A DNA stretch of 64,000 bases from Planococcus sp. CP5-4_YE (lineage in GTDB: Bacteria > Bacillota > Bacilli > Bacillales_A > Planococcaceae), in NCBI RefSeq assembly GCF_019042655.1, contig NZ_JAHPZO010000003.1:124001-188000 (forward strand), read 5' to 3'. Of this stretch, positions 48,266 through 57,913 are shown piece by piece; position 1 is the stretch's first letter, and each line of letters opens with the position of its first letter. The notes under the pieces are model-generated. The model was not told where the DNA came from. It saw only the letters and a program-made list of their open reading frames with translations, and searched no databases. The position numbers were made by a program, and so were the translations under genes.

Positions 48266-48871
48266 TTATTCGTTCACTTTTACCATAGCCGGGCGGAGCA
48301 CTCTGCCATTCAGGGTATACCCCTTCTGAAGCTCCTGTAACACCGTTCCCGGTTCGCTGTCTGCATCGCTTTCTTGCATAACCGCTTGATGGAAATGAGG
48401 GTCGAATGGTTCGCCAACCGCTTTGATCTCTTCCAAACCTTCCGCCGTTACAGCGTCAGCAAGGGATTTCTTGACCATTTCAAGACCCTTCAAAAGAGAG
48501 GCGGATTCTTCGCTTTTTGCTTCAACGGCGAGAGCACGCTCAAAATTATCCAAGACCGGCAATAGATCCGTTAGTAAAGATTGAGAACGGAATTGTTTTG
48601 CCAGTTCCTGATCCTTTTTCGCGCGGCGCTTGAAATTGTCATAATCTGCAAGCAGGCGCAAGTATTTGTTCTGCTCTTCTTCTAGCTGGGCTTGAAGGTC
48701 GGCTTTCTCATCTACCGGCTCTTCCGTTTGCATCTGCTCAGCCGATTCGACAGTTCCAGGCTCGGTTCCTTCAGCGGTTTCCGCTGTTTCATCCATAGCC
48801 TCCTGCGCCTCTTGCTGTGCAGTATCCCGCTCTAGGTCTTGTTGTTTGATTGTTTCTTTTTCATTCGACAA
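48266..48871 (-). CDS. grpE: nucleotide exchange factor GrpE
   Basis: ADP-release factor for DnaK. 201 residues: acidic Glu-rich N-terminus (about 1-60), long coiled coil (LADYDNFKRRAKKDQELAK) and a C-terminal beta domain ending LQKGYTLNGRVLRPAMVKVNE. It begins with TTG at 48871, 8 bases from AAAGGAGG. Confidence 0.97.
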   Translation of the reverse strand: MSNEKETIKQQDLERDTAQQEAQEAMDETAETAEGTEPGTVESAEQMQTEEPVDEKADLQAQLEEEQNKYLRLLADYDNFKRRAKKDQELAKQFRSQSLLTDLLPVLDNFERALAVEAKSEESASLLKGLEMVKKSLADAVTAEGLEEIKAVGEPFDPHFHQAVMQESDADSEPGTVLQELQKGYTLNGRVLRPAMVKVNE

Positions 48872-48890
48872 AATATATGCCTCCTTTGGT

Positions 48891-49922
48891 TCACTTTCCT
48901 TGAAACAGCCGTGTCAGCTCTTTTGATAAATCGCTACTGACGTAATCCAGCAGCGAGACGATCCGGCGGTAATCCATTCTTTTCGGCCCAACGATCGCAA
49001 TGGAGCCCATCTGCTCATCGCCGATATCATATGATACCGTAATGACCGAGCAATCTTCCATAGCAGCGAGGGCGTTTTCAGAACCAATACGGATTTGAAG
49101 CCCTTGAGCACCGATCGGCAGGATTTCAGGAATGTGCTTCCCTTCTTCCATTACGTCCATTAGCTCGCGGATTTTTTGGATATCATGGAAATCTGGCTGC
49201 CTCAATATATTCAGCTTGCCTCCATAATACACGTTATCCGAGCGCGGGAGCAGCAGTGCCTGCTGAAACGTCCGGAACAATTCCCCGTAACGCTCGACAT
49301 GCTGGCGCAATAGCGCGAGTGTCTCCTGCTCAAGACGGTTGTGCAAATCATGCAGCGAGACGCCGATGAGCCGTTCATTTAAGATATTGACCATCTTTTC
49401 GATATCGGATGGGTCCATATCTGTCGGGATGGAAAATACCCGATTTTCCACATGTCCCGAATCCGTGACAATAATTGCCACGGCCACGCCAGGAGACAAA
49501 GGCACGATCGACAATTTCTTGACGATGTGTTTCCGGATATCCGGCCCTAGCAGAATTGACGTATAATTTGTCAATTCGGAAAGGATGCCAGCCGAACGTT
49601 TGATAATTTCCTCGGTTTCGTTCACTTTTTCCTCGAAAACCGAACGAAGCTGGACAATGTCCTGTTGCGGCACAGGATTCGGCGTCAACAAATGGTCGAC
49701 GTAATAACGGTAACCTTTTTGAGACGGAATCCTGCCCGAGGATGTGTGAGTCTTTTCGAGGTAGCCTTGGCCCTCGAGTTCAGCCAATTCATTGCGAATG
49801 GTTGCCGAACTGGACGTGATCCCTGGCTTTTTAGTTAATTGGTTCGATCCTACCGGCTGCGCTGATTGGATATAATCATCGACTGTCACTTTTAAAATGA
49901 GCAGCTGCCGTTCTGTTAACAT
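48891..49922 (-). CDS. hrcA: heat-inducible transcription repressor HrcA
   Basis: Binds CIRCE and represses the operon; GroEL-dependent. 343 residues: winged helix (residues 1-75, ITSSSATIRNELAELEGQGYLEKTHTSSGRIPS as two adjacent motifs) and a GAF-like body. I start at 49922 (MLTERQLLIL) after AGAGGTGA; the frame to 49943 overlaps CIRCE. Confidence 0.96.
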   Translation of the reverse strand: MLTERQLLILKVTVDDYIQSAQPVGSNQLTKKPGITSSSATIRNELAELEGQGYLEKTHTSSGRIPSQKGYRYYVDHLLTPNPVPQQDIVQLRSVFEEKVNETEEIIKRSAGILSELTNYTSILLGPDIRKHIVKKLSIVPLSPGVAVAIIVTDSGHVENRVFSIPTDMDPSDIEKMVNILNERLIGVSLHDLHNRLEQETLALLRQHVERYGELFRTFQQALLLPRSDNVYYGGKLNILRQPDFHDIQKIRELMDVMEEGKHIPEILPIGAQGLQIRIGSENALAAMEDCSVITVSYDIGDEQMGSIAIVGPKRMDYRRIVSLLDYVSSDLSKELTRLFQGK

Positions 49923-49936
49923 GATCATCACCTCTG

Positions 49937-49963
49937 TTAGCACTCTATTAGTTCGAGTGCTAA
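49937..49963. promoter_or_regulatory. CIRCE operator
   Basis: TTAGCACTC, 9 bases, GAGTGCTAA: perfect inverted repeat between promoter and hrcA. HrcA binding site. Confidence 0.98.
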
Positions 49964-49973
49964 GACTACACTA

Positions 49974-50002
49974 AAATTACCAAAACTTTTTTTGCTTGTC
50001 AA
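49974..50002 (-). promoter_or_regulatory. hrcA-grpE-dnaK-dnaJ promoter
   Basis: Minus strand TTGACA, 17 bases, TAATTT, placing CIRCE across the start site. Confidence 0.85.
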
Positions 50003-50013
50003 CGGAAGAGCTT

Positions 50014-51153
50014 TTACGAAAGCAAAAATTGCTCAAAAACTTCATTGCCAACAAATCGGCCTTTGTGCGTTAATTTGACACGACCTTGTTCGATCGCTAA
50101 ATTGCCTTTTGCTTTTTCATTTTGAAGGATCTCTCCGTATACTTGCTCGAGCGATGCGCCAAACTTTTTATCGAAATGAGCCATGTTGACGCCTGCCGTT
50201 TTACGAAGTCCCAAGAACATTTCTTCTTCCATTTGCGCCTTAACGCTTACGTTTGTCTGATCGAGTACAGGGCGATGTCCCGACTCTAAAGGTTCCATGT
50301 ATTTTTTCAGCGGCCCGTGATTGGAATAACGGACGCCGTCCACATAGCCATGGGCGCCTGCGCCGATGCCGATGTATTCTTCATTATCCCAGTACAAAAG
50401 ATTATGGCGGGATTCATGGCCTGGCTTTGCGAAATTGGAAATTTCATATTGATGCAAGCCATGCTTTTCCATTTCATCCATGAGGCGTTCGTACATATCG
50501 CCTTCCAAGTCTTCGGTCACCGTATTGAGCTTGCCTTTGACCATCAAATTATAGAACACCGTTTTCGGTTCAATGATCAACGAGTAAGCAGAGAAATGCG
50601 GCATGTCAAACGCGAATGCGCGCTCAAGCGTTTCATCCCATTGCGCCATTGTCTGCCCAGGCAGCCCGTACATCAAATCAAAGCTGATATTCGAGAATCC
50701 GACTTCGCGTGCAGTTTCAACGGCACGCAACACATCATCATTGGAATGAGTACGGCCTAGACGCTTCAATAAATCCTGGTCGAAGGTCTGGACGCCCATG
50801 CTGAGGCGGTTGACGCCGCCGTTGAACAACACTTCCATTTTTTCGCGCGTCAGTTCATCGGGATTCGCTTCTGAACTCCATTCCACATCTTCGCTCATCG
50901 GTACATATTGATGGATCAATTCGAGCAAACGCTCTAATTGCTCTGGCGTAAGGGCAGTTGGGGTCCCACCGCCGAGAAAAACTGTTTCAAGCGGCTCATT
51001 TAATGCGCCTTGTTGTTTCCACAGCGCCAACTCCTTGCCGATCGACTCGATATAGGCGTCCACTGGCTGGTCTTTGAAAAATACTTTATTGAAATCGCAG
51101 TAAAAACAAATCTGGTGGCAGAATGGGATATGGATATACATGCCTTTTACCAT
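50014..51153 (-). CDS. hemW: radical SAM heme chaperone HemW
   Basis: Heme-inserting relative of coproporphyrinogen dehydrogenase. 379 residues with the cluster motif CHQICFYC near 12-19 and HemW-type continuation CDFNKVFF, not the HemN form, plus a HemN C-terminal domain. Same order lepA-hemW-hrcA as in B. subtilis. Confidence 0.95.
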   Translation of the reverse strand: MVKGMYIHIPFCHQICFYCDFNKVFFKDQPVDAYIESIGKELALWKQQGALNEPLETVFLGGGTPTALTPEQLERLLELIHQYVPMSEDVEWSSEANPDELTREKMEVLFNGGVNRLSMGVQTFDQDLLKRLGRTHSNDDVLRAVETAREVGFSNISFDLMYGLPGQTMAQWDETLERAFAFDMPHFSAYSLIIEPKTVFYNLMVKGKLNTVTEDLEGDMYERLMDEMEKHGLHQYEISNFAKPGHESRHNLLYWDNEEYIGIGAGAHGYVDGVRYSNHGPLKKYMEPLESGHRPVLDQTNVSVKAQMEEEMFLGLRKTAGVNMAHFDKKFGASLEQVYGEILQNEKAKGNLAIEQGRVKLTHKGRFVGNEVFEQFLLS

Positions 51154-51177
51154 AAAAAATCCTTCTTTCTAATAAGA

Positions 51178-51209
51178 AAAGGAGGCAGAAAAACCGCCTC
51201 CTTTTTTTC
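51178..51209 (-). terminator. lepA terminator
   Basis: Minus strand AAAAGGAGGCG and TGCCTCCTTTT pair and run into a T-rich end, right after lepA. Confidence 0.8.
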
Positions 51210-51211
51210 GT

Positions 51212-53041
51212 TTATTTGGATTGGTCATCCATTTTGAGAACAGCCATAAATGCTTCTTGAGGGACTTCTACGGAGCCGACTTGCTTCATCCGCTTTTTCC
51301 CTTCTTTCTGCTTATCCAATAGCTTACGTTTCCGGGAAATATCGCCTCCGTAACATTTTGCGAGAACGTTCTTCCGGATGGCGCTAATGGTCTGGCGAGC
51401 CACAATCTTTTGGCCAATGGCCGCTTGAATTGGCACTTCAAACTGCTGGCGAGGGATCAAAGTCTTCAATTTGTCGACAATGATCTTCCCGCGTTCGTAA
51501 GCAAAATCTTTATGAACGATAAAGCTCAAGGCATCGACTTTTTCTGCATTCAACAGAATGTCCATCTTCACCAGTTTTGAATCTTTGTAGCCGATCAATT
51601 CATAATCAAACGAGGCATAGCCTTTGGTACCCGATTTCAATTGGTCAAAGAAATCATAAACGATTTCAGCAAGCGGCAATTCGTAAATAATGCTGACACG
51701 TGAGTTGTCGAGGTAATCCATCGTCATGAAATTGCCGCGCTTCTGCTGGCAGATTTCCATAACGGCACCGACGAAATCGTTCGGAACCATGACAGTCGCT
51801 TTGACGTATGGCTCTTCGACGTATTCGATCTTTTGCGGATCCGGCATCATCGCCGGGTTGTCGATATTAAGCACTTCCCCGTCCGTCATGTGGACGTGGT
51901 AGATAACGCTTGGTGCGGTCGTGATCAAATCGATATTGAATTCACGTTCGATGCGCTCCTGGATAATCTCCATATGCAATAGTCCAAGGAACCCGCAGCG
52001 ATAGCCGAAGCCAAGCGCTTGTGAAGATTCAGGCTCGAATTGCAATGCTGCATCGTTGAGCTCCAGTTTTTCCAGTGCATCGCGCAAATCGTTGTATTTA
52101 GATGTATCGATCGGGTACATCCCGCAATAAACCATCGGGTTCAAGCGGCGGTAGCCAGGCAGTGCTTCTTGTGCCGGGTTGTCCGCAAGTGTGATCGTAT
52201 CCCCAACGCGTGAATCCGCGACATTTTTGATGGAAGCCGTCAAAAAGCCGACATCGCCAACAGTCAATTCGTCGCGCAATGTCACTTTCGGCGTGAAGAC
52301 GCCGGCTTCAACAACATCAAATTCTTTGCCGCTCGCCATCATCTTGATCTTGTCGCCTGGTTTGACGGTGCCTTCCATGATCCGGATATATGCGACAACG
52401 CCGCGGTATGGATCGTACAAGGAATCGAAGATCATCGCTTTGAGCGGTGCAGACGGATCCCCTGTTGGCGGTGGAACTTTTTCGACGACCTGTTCGAGGA
52501 TTTCCTCGATGCCGATTCCGGCTTTGGCAGAAGCAAGTACTGCTTCAGACGCATCGAGGCCGATGACATCTTCGACTTCCTGGCGCACGCGCTCAGGGTC
52601 TGCTGCAGGCAAATCGATTTTATTGATGACCGGAAGAATCTCGAGATCGTTATCGAGCGCTAAATAGACATTGGCCAGTGTTTGCGCTTCGATGCCCTGT
52701 GCTGCATCGACGACCAATACGGCACCTTCACATGCTGCGAGGCTGCGGGATACTTCGTATGTGAAGTCGACGTGGCCTGGCGTGTCGATCAAATGCATAA
52801 TGTATGTTTCTCCGTCTTTTGCTGTATAATTGAGCTGGACGGCATTCAATTTGATGGTGATTCCCCGCTCCCGCTCCAAATCCATGGAGTCGAGCAATTG
52901 GGATTTCATTTCGCGTGCTGTCAGTGCATTGGTTCTTTCCAAAATGCGGTCGGCCAGCGTCGATTTTCCATGATCGATGTGTGCGATGATGGAAAAATTG
53001 CGGATCTTCTGTTGTCTCGCTAATCTCTGTTCTTGGTCCAT
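51212..53041 (-). CDS. lepA: elongation factor 4 (LepA)
   Basis: Ribosome-associated GTPase. 609 residues: G1 [10 protein letters not shown]3 DTPGHVDF, G4 NKIDLP, EF-G-like domains and the LepA C-terminal domain ([20 protein letters not shown]). I start at ATG 53041 ([10 protein letters not shown]) after GGGAGTG; an ATG at 53056 is in frame but its SD position is wrong. Divergent from rpsT with no gpr or spoIIP between. Confidence 0.97.
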   Translation of the reverse strand: MDQEQRLARQQKIRNFSIIAHIDHGKSTLADRILERTNALTAREMKSQLLDSMDLERERGITIKLNAVQLNYTAKDGETYIMHLIDTPGHVDFTYEVSRSLAACEGAVLVVDAAQGIEAQTLANVYLALDNDLEILPVINKIDLPAADPERVRQEVEDVIGLDASEAVLASAKAGIGIEEILEQVVEKVPPPTGDPSAPLKAMIFDSLYDPYRGVVAYIRIMEGTVKPGDKIKMMASGKEFDVVEAGVFTPKVTLRDELTVGDVGFLTASIKNVADSRVGDTITLADNPAQEALPGYRRLNPMVYCGMYPIDTSKYNDLRDALEKLELNDAALQFEPESSQALGFGYRCGFLGLLHMEIIQERIEREFNIDLITTAPSVIYHVHMTDGEVLNIDNPAMMPDPQKIEYVEEPYVKATVMVPNDFVGAVMEICQQKRGNFMTMDYLDNSRVSIIYELPLAEIVYDFFDQLKSGTKGYASFDYELIGYKDSKLVKMDILLNAEKVDALSFIVHKDFAYERGKIIVDKLKTLIPRQQFEVPIQAAIGQKIVARQTISAIRKNVLAKCYGGDISRKRKLLDKQKEGKKRMKQVGSVEVPQEAFMAVLKMDDQSK

Positions 53042-53070
53042 TTTCTTCACTCCCATATAAACTACTTTGA

Positions 53071-53099
53071 ATTATAGCAGTCAAGCGGGTAATGGGCAA
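53071..53099 (-). promoter_or_regulatory. lepA promoter
   Basis: Minus strand TTGCCC, 17 bases, TATAAT with extended TGC. Confidence 0.75.
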
Positions 53100-53153
53100 T
53101 GAATCACCGCATAAAGCTTTCAGTGTCAAGGCAAACTTCTTTCCACGTAACTA

Positions 53154-53182
53154 TTGCATTCGGCCAGCCGATTTGATAAAAT
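53154..53182 (+). promoter_or_regulatory. rpsT promoter
   Basis: TTGCAT, 17 bases, TAAAAT; about 65 bases of leader precede the rpsT SD AGGAGGTGA. Confidence 0.75.
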
Positions 53183-53247
53183 AACTTTTGTTGTATAGAG
53201 ACACTGAAGAGCAAGGGCAATCGCCTGCCGCTCAAATTGTCTAGGAG

Positions 53248-53505
53248 GTGAAAGATATGCCAAACATTAAATCTGCAATCAAACGTGTTCGCACGAACGA
53301 TACGAAAAATGCTCAGAACTCATCTGTTAAAACTGCAATGCGTTCTTCTGTGAAAAAGGCTGACAAAGCTGTAGCCAATAATGAAGAAAACAAAGGGGAT
53401 TCCCTTAAAGCAGCAATCAAACAAGTTGAGAAAGCAGCTTCTAAAGGTTTGATTCACAAAAACACTGCTGCCCGTAGAAAATCAAGCCTTATGAAAAAAG
53501 CGTAA
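53248..53505 (+). CDS. rpsT: 30S ribosomal protein S20
   Basis: 85-residue primary 16S-binding protein, very Lys/Ala-rich helices, NIKSAIKRVRTNDTKNAQNS near the start and LIHKNTAARRKSSLMKK at the end. MPNIKSA at 53257 is the family start; the ATG at 53248 adds MKD and overlaps the SD GGAGGTG region, so 53257 is the more likely translated start. Confidence 0.95.
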   Translation: MKDMPNIKSAIKRVRTNDTKNAQNSSVKTAMRSSVKKADKAVANNEENKGDSLKAAIKQVEKAASKGLIHKNTAARRKSSLMKKA

Positions 53506-53513
53506 AACGCATC

Positions 53514-53546
53514 AAAAGCCGGCCCTATATGGAGCCGGCTTTTTTC
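53514..53546 (+). terminator. rpsT terminator
   Basis: AAAAGCCGGC and GCCGGCTTTT pair and run into T7. Confidence 0.92.
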
Positions 53547-53559
53547 TATGCAAAAAAAC

Positions 53560-53596
53560 AAAAAATCGCCGCCCGCTCCAGCAGGCAGCAATTTTT
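53560..53596 (-). terminator. holA terminator
   Basis: Minus strand TGCTGCCTGC pairs imperfectly with GCGGGCGGCG and is followed by TTTTTTGTTTTTTT. Confidence 0.75.
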
Positions 53597-53615
53597 TCGC
53601 AAAGTGATTCTATAG

Positions 53616-54659
53616 TCAAGAAGATTTCTTCGTATGCCCTGCGCGTTTCATCAGGAAAAATTCCAGCACCCGCTCCCTATTGCCGGAAACGGTCTTTAAT
53701 TGCAGGTCGATGTCTGCCAAATCGCCGAGCACTTGAAGCAACCGGGCTTCCGAAATCTGCCGGCGCTTCTCTACCAACAGCTTGACGCGGTAAGGATGAG
53801 CTTTGAGCTGTTTGGAGATCTGCTGCGCATGATAGCCTTTTTTCTGCAGATAATAGACATGCACCATAAAACGGATCTGCGATGCCAGCAGCGCGGCAAG
53901 TGCGACGGGCTCTTCCTTTTGCCGCAGTAAGTCGTAATAGACGCTGAGTGCCGTCTGAACATCCCCGTCGAGATAAGCCTGCAACATCTTGAAAGCATCC
54001 TGCTCAAGTGTCCGCGCTGTCATGTCTTCGATGAGCGCTTCTGTAATCTCCTCTTGTTCCGAACCGAGATACAAAGACATCTTCTCGATCTCAGAAGCGA
54101 GCAAAGTCAAATTGGTGCCCGCCATTTCAATGAGCTTTTGTGCACTTTGGCGCTCCAGAGTCTTGCCATGGGATTTGGCCTCATGCGCAATCCAACTTTC
54201 CAGTTCATGCGGCTGCAACGATTTCGCTTCGATGAGCACGGCATTCTTCTTCATCAATTTGACAATTTTTTTGCGTTCATCCAATTTCTCATAAGGTGCC
54301 ACAAAAACCGTCACGCTCGTCGCCGGTGGATTCTCGAGCCATGCTTCTAAGGACTTGAGATCATGGTTGATTTTCTCTTTCCCGCGTTCCGCCGCTTTTA
54401 GGAACGAAGCATTGCGCGCGATGATCAGCTTGCGGTCGCTGAAAAACGGAATCGTGTCCGCCTCTTCCAATACATGGCCGACCGGCACTTCATCCAAGTC
54501 GAAATTGGAGACATCCGTTTCCCCCGCCTCCGCCATTTGCGCTTTCAGCAATTCGATCGTCTTGGTGATGAAATAACTCTCCGTCCCCACGATCAGGTAA
54601 ACCGGATCGATTTTATCCGCGCGTATCGACTTCCAAATTGATGTAATCATACGTTTCAC
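53616..54659 (-). CDS. holA: DNA polymerase III delta subunit HolA
   Basis: Clamp-loader subunit. 347 residues, AAA+-like fold with YLIVGTESYFI near 22, SLQPHELESWI, and a C-terminal collar domain. Between rpsT and yqzM as yqeN in B. subtilis. Confidence 0.93.
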   Translation of the reverse strand: MKRMITSIWKSIRADKIDPVYLIVGTESYFITKTIELLKAQMAEAGETDVSNFDLDEVPVGHVLEEADTIPFFSDRKLIIARNASFLKAAERGKEKINHDLKSLEAWLENPPATSVTVFVAPYEKLDERKKIVKLMKKNAVLIEAKSLQPHELESWIAHEAKSHGKTLERQSAQKLIEMAGTNLTLLASEIEKMSLYLGSEQEEITEALIEDMTARTLEQDAFKMLQAYLDGDVQTALSVYYDLLRQKEEPVALAALLASQIRFMVHVYYLQKKGYHAQQISKQLKAHPYRVKLLVEKRRQISEARLLQVLGDLADIDLQLKTVSGNRERVLEFFLMKRAGHTKKSS

Positions 54660-54828
54660 TCCCTCTGCCCTTAACTATACCGGATTTATCCGCATCGGTC
54701 TGCCTCGCAGGACAAGTCCGCTTTTGACAGTTGTGTGACGTCAGCCGAAATTGGCGGACATTGTTGAGTTCGATATGGATTTTTCGCTTTTGTTCCCTTA
54801 TAATAAAATCAACTAGGAGGGATTTTCA

Positions 54829-54963
54829 ATGAATGAATTTGAACAGAACGTTCAGTCCAAACGCAACGATGCCATCGATGCAGGGATGGGCTTCGTCGTT
54901 TCCTTTGGTTTCTTCGCACTTATTTTCATCATCGCTGGCGTCGTACAATTCGTAGCCCGCTGA
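54829..54963 (+). CDS. yqzM: YqzM family small membrane protein
   Basis: A 44-residue protein, MNEFEQNVQSKRNDAIDAGM then one hydrophobic helix (about 21-42). Matches the B. subtilis YqzM, also 44 residues and also between comEC and holA. The SD AGGAGGGA is 8 bases upstream; TATAAT at about 54800 may be its -10. Function unknown; opposite in direction to its neighbours. Confidence 0.88.
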   Translation: MNEFEQNVQSKRNDAIDAGMGFVVSFGFFALIFIIAGVVQFVAR

Positions 54964-54966
54964 TTA

Positions 54967-55001
54967 CAAAAAAAGCTCCGGCATAAGCCGGGGCTTTTTT
55001 T
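54967..55001. terminator. bidirectional terminator between yqzM and comEC
   Basis: GCTCCGGC and GCCGGGGC flanked by A7 and T7; the T tract overlaps the comEC stop codon. Confidence 0.88.
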
Positions 55002-57192
55002 ATTTTCGGCTGGTATCGACGGAAAGAATCCCGTCTTCTATCGTCATGCGTATAGTCCCTTTTTCGGCTGTCGACAAGAGCGGCAACCCCAATTCATTAA
55101 AACGTGCTGTCACTTCTGGGCTCGGATGTCCATAGCGGTTGTCGATCCCTGCAGAAACGACCGATACTTGCGGCCGAAGAGCTTCCAAAAAAAGTTGCGA
55201 GCTTGACGTCTTGCTTCCGTGATGCCCTACTTTCAGAACTGTCATGCCAGCTAGTTGTCCACCGTATCGCTCCACCACCCCAGATTCGCCTTCGCTTTCC
55301 AGGTCTCCCGTAAAGAGGATCCGCTGCCCTTGGTGGTCCATCAGCAAGACTAGCGAATCATCATTGCCTTCATACACTTCATCTTCCGGGGATAGATACA
55401 CGAATTGCGTTTCCCCCACTTGCCAGCCTGAACCGTTCTTCGGAAACTCCACACGCGCTTCACGTGCAGACGGCGCGAGTTCTGTCATCAAAGCGTTTGC
55501 TTCAGAGCCGGGCGTAATATGCAGGCGTTTCACAGCCAGCTCTTCAAAAACTTCATCCGCCCCTTCAGCATGGTCCGCATCCGGATGGCTCAAAATGAAA
55601 AGATCGATGCTCGCGATGCCCCGCGCTTTCAAATACGGCACCACGGTTTGACGCCCCACTTCAAACGGCCGGCTTCTTTCCTGAAATGTTTCCCCATCAA
55701 AACGCAGCACTCCCCCGGCATCGATTAAATACACCGCCTTGCGGTAAGGCAATTCAATCAAAGCGCTGTCGCCCTGTCCGACGTCGATAAAACTAACGTG
55801 AAGCCTTGGGTCGATATACGGCTTTACCGCCAGCAGCAGTGCCGGAATGAGCAGGACGAGCAATAAACGCAGGCGGAAGCGCTTTTCCGCCTGGACAAAA
55901 AACAGCAGCACGCTGGCAGCCATGAATAACAGCCAGCCAACAGACGGCCTGCCCGGCGTCCATACTTGGTGAGGCAAGCCTGCCAATGACGAAGTCAGCC
56001 CTTCAATCCAGCTGCGCAGCGGCACGTAAACCGCAAAGAGAACGGCGTCAATGCCCAGCGGCAAAAAGCTAGCAGCCACTAAAATGAAGTTCGCTGGCAA
56101 AATCACCAGCGTGAACAACGGAACATAGACGGCATTTACCAAAAATGAGGATAGGGAGATTTCAAAGAAGTGGAACAGCAATAGAGGATATAAGCAAAGC
56201 TGGGAAACTGCCGTGACAATCAAGCCGCTTTTTATAAAAGAAGCCCCTTCCATCAATTTCAGCGAGGCGATGATTCCAAAGCTCGCCCCGTAAGACAATT
56301 GAAAGCCGATATCCTGCAACAGGCCGGGGTCCATCCACAAAAACGCGATGAAGCTCGCAGTTAAGGCTTGAACAACTGATACATGAAGCCCGAAAAGCCT
56401 CGCACCCAGCACTAATGCCACCATGGCGCAAGCCCGCATGACCGATGGAGCGGCGCCCGCAAACACTGCATAAAGTGGCAACATGACCAGCAATAACGCC
56501 GTTGCACTTTCTTTCCTGACCCTTAAGCGCAACAAAACAAAATAAATCATACCGGTAACGATGCCGACATGCAAACCAGATATCGCAAACAAGTGTGTGA
56601 TACCGAGCGTCCGCTGGATCCTGGCTTGTTCAGCATCCATGCCGCTGCGATCCCCGAGCAGGAGTGCCTGGGCTTCCACTGTCAACGACTCGGGAAAGGA
56701 TGTCTCGATATGGTCGATCAAACCTCTGCGCTGACCAGCCAAACGTGCACGAAGCCCTGTCCCAGATACCGCAGACTCGAGCGTTTCAATCTCGAGCATG
56801 CCAGATGCATTATGGCGCTCCAAATAGCCCGCCATATCAAACGCGAATTGATGGGCAGGCTTTCTCGGCTCCGCGTATTTTCCCGACACCTGCAGCGTCG
56901 CTGATGGGCCCAGTTCCTGCAATCGCTGCTGCTCTTCATCTGAACGGATTCGGTAGCTCGCATAAATGACTTGGCCGGATGCGGCAGACGCAAATCCTGA
57001 CAAGCGGTCGCCATCGATTGATAGTTCATCGAAAGCAAGTGCCCCTTGAAAACGTCCGGTTAGCATAGGACCTTCTACCAGACGGGCATCCATTGTAATG
57101 AAGGAAATCAATGACACCGCCAAAATAATCACGAGCCAAATGCCGGGTTCTCTCCGGTATATCATCCAACAAAAAAGCAGCGCCATGAGCAA
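55000..57192 (-). CDS. comEC: DNA internalisation channel protein ComEC
   Basis: Carries single-stranded DNA across the membrane during transformation. 730 residues from the first canonical start, TTG at 57192: OB-like domain (about 50-170), competence-type membrane domain with ALLLGDRSGMDAEQ and HLFAISGLHVGIVTG, and a C-terminal metallo-beta-lactamase domain (VGQGDSALIELP, SHPDADHAEG, KVGHHGSKTSSS). The frame stays open and hydrophobic for about 33 codons upstream without ATG, GTG or TTG (see findings). B. subtilis ComEC is about 776 residues. Confidence 0.9.
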   Translation of the reverse strand: MLMALLFCWMIYRREPGIWLVIILAVSLISFITMDARLVEGPMLTGRFQGALAFDELSIDGDRLSGFASAASGQVIYASYRIRSDEEQQRLQELGPSATLQVSGKYAEPRKPAHQFAFDMAGYLERHNASGMLEIETLESAVSGTGLRARLAGQRRGLIDHIETSFPESLTVEAQALLLGDRSGMDAEQARIQRTLGITHLFAISGLHVGIVTGMIYFVLLRLRVRKESATALLLVMLPLYAVFAGAAPSVMRACAMVALVLGARLFGLHVSVVQALTASFIAFLWMDPGLLQDIGFQLSYGASFGIIASLKLMEGASFIKSGLIVTAVSQLCLYPLLLFHFFEISLSSFLVNAVYVPLFTLVILPANFILVAASFLPLGIDAVLFAVYVPLRSWIEGLTSSLAGLPHQVWTPGRPSVGWLLFMAASVLLFFVQAEKRFRLRLLLVLLIPALLLAVKPYIDPRLHVSFIDVGQGDSALIELPYRKAVYLIDAGGVLRFDGETFQERSRPFEVGRQTVVPYLKARGIASIDLFILSHPDADHAEGADEVFEELAVKRLHITPGSEANALMTELAPSAREARVEFPKNGSGWQVGETQFVYLSPEDEVYEGNDDSLVLLMDHQGQRILFTGDLESEGESGVVERYGGQLAGMTVLKVGHHGSKTSSSQLFLEALRPQVSVVSAGIDNRYGHPSPEVTARFNELGLPLLSTAEKGTIRMTIEDGILSVDTSRK

Positions 57193-57269
57193 AAGCTTAT
57201 CAGCTGAGCCATGTGCTGCTTGTGCGGCAATTGCCGTCGCAATTGCTGCATAGAGAAATAACGCTTCCG

Positions 57270-57842
57270 TTAAACGATAAGTTCTCCGAATAATTCCTTC
57301 ACCCGTTCTTTATAATGGGACAACTCTTCTTCGCTCGCCCCTTTTGCGCCAAGCTGTTCAATCAATTCCATATAAAGCGCCATTTTCTCGACGCTAAGGA
57401 AATCAATTGTCCGTTCATCGAACATCACTTGGATCACTTCGACGTTTGCCTGTTCCAGCAGTTCGATTGCGTATTCATGATTTTTATAATCAGCCGCATA
57501 GTAAAGGCGCGAAATGCCCGCTTGGATAATGGATTTCGTGCATTGGAGGCAAGGGAAATGGCTTACATACATATCGGCGCCGCTCACGCTGACCCCGTAC
57601 TTCGCACATTGCAATAGCGCATTCATTTCCGCATGGATGGTCCGTACACAATGGTTATCGACAACATAGCAGCCTTTATCGATGCAATGGTCTCCACCGG
57701 AAATCGAGCCGTTATAGCCCCCAGCCATGATGCGCCGGTCCCGGACGATCGTCGCTCCAACAGCCAGCCGTGTGCAAGTGCTTCTTAGCGCTAAAAGATG
57801 GCTTTGAGCCATAAAAAATTGATCCCACGTTATTCGCTTCAT
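57270..57842 (-). CDS. comEB: dCMP deaminase family protein ComEB
   Basis: Zinc-dependent deaminase, dCMP to dUMP. 190 residues with HAEMNALLQCAK (zinc His and catalytic Glu) and FPCLQCTKSII. Middle gene of comEA-EB-EC; not itself needed for DNA uptake in B. subtilis. Its 3' end overlaps the possible upstream part of comEC. Confidence 0.95.
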   Translation of the reverse strand: MKRITWDQFFMAQSHLLALRSTCTRLAVGATIVRDRRIMAGGYNGSISGGDHCIDKGCYVVDNHCVRTIHAEMNALLQCAKYGVSVSGADMYVSHFPCLQCTKSIIQAGISRLYYAADYKNHEYAIELLEQANVEVIQVMFDERTIDFLSVEKMALYMELIEQLGAKGASEEELSHYKERVKELFGELIV

Positions 57843-57913
57843 CTGATTGCCTCCTGCTGTTTCGTTAAATTAAGTGTAGCAGAGGCAGTTGTTTCGTCAA
57901 GGGCCGTCCGTCC

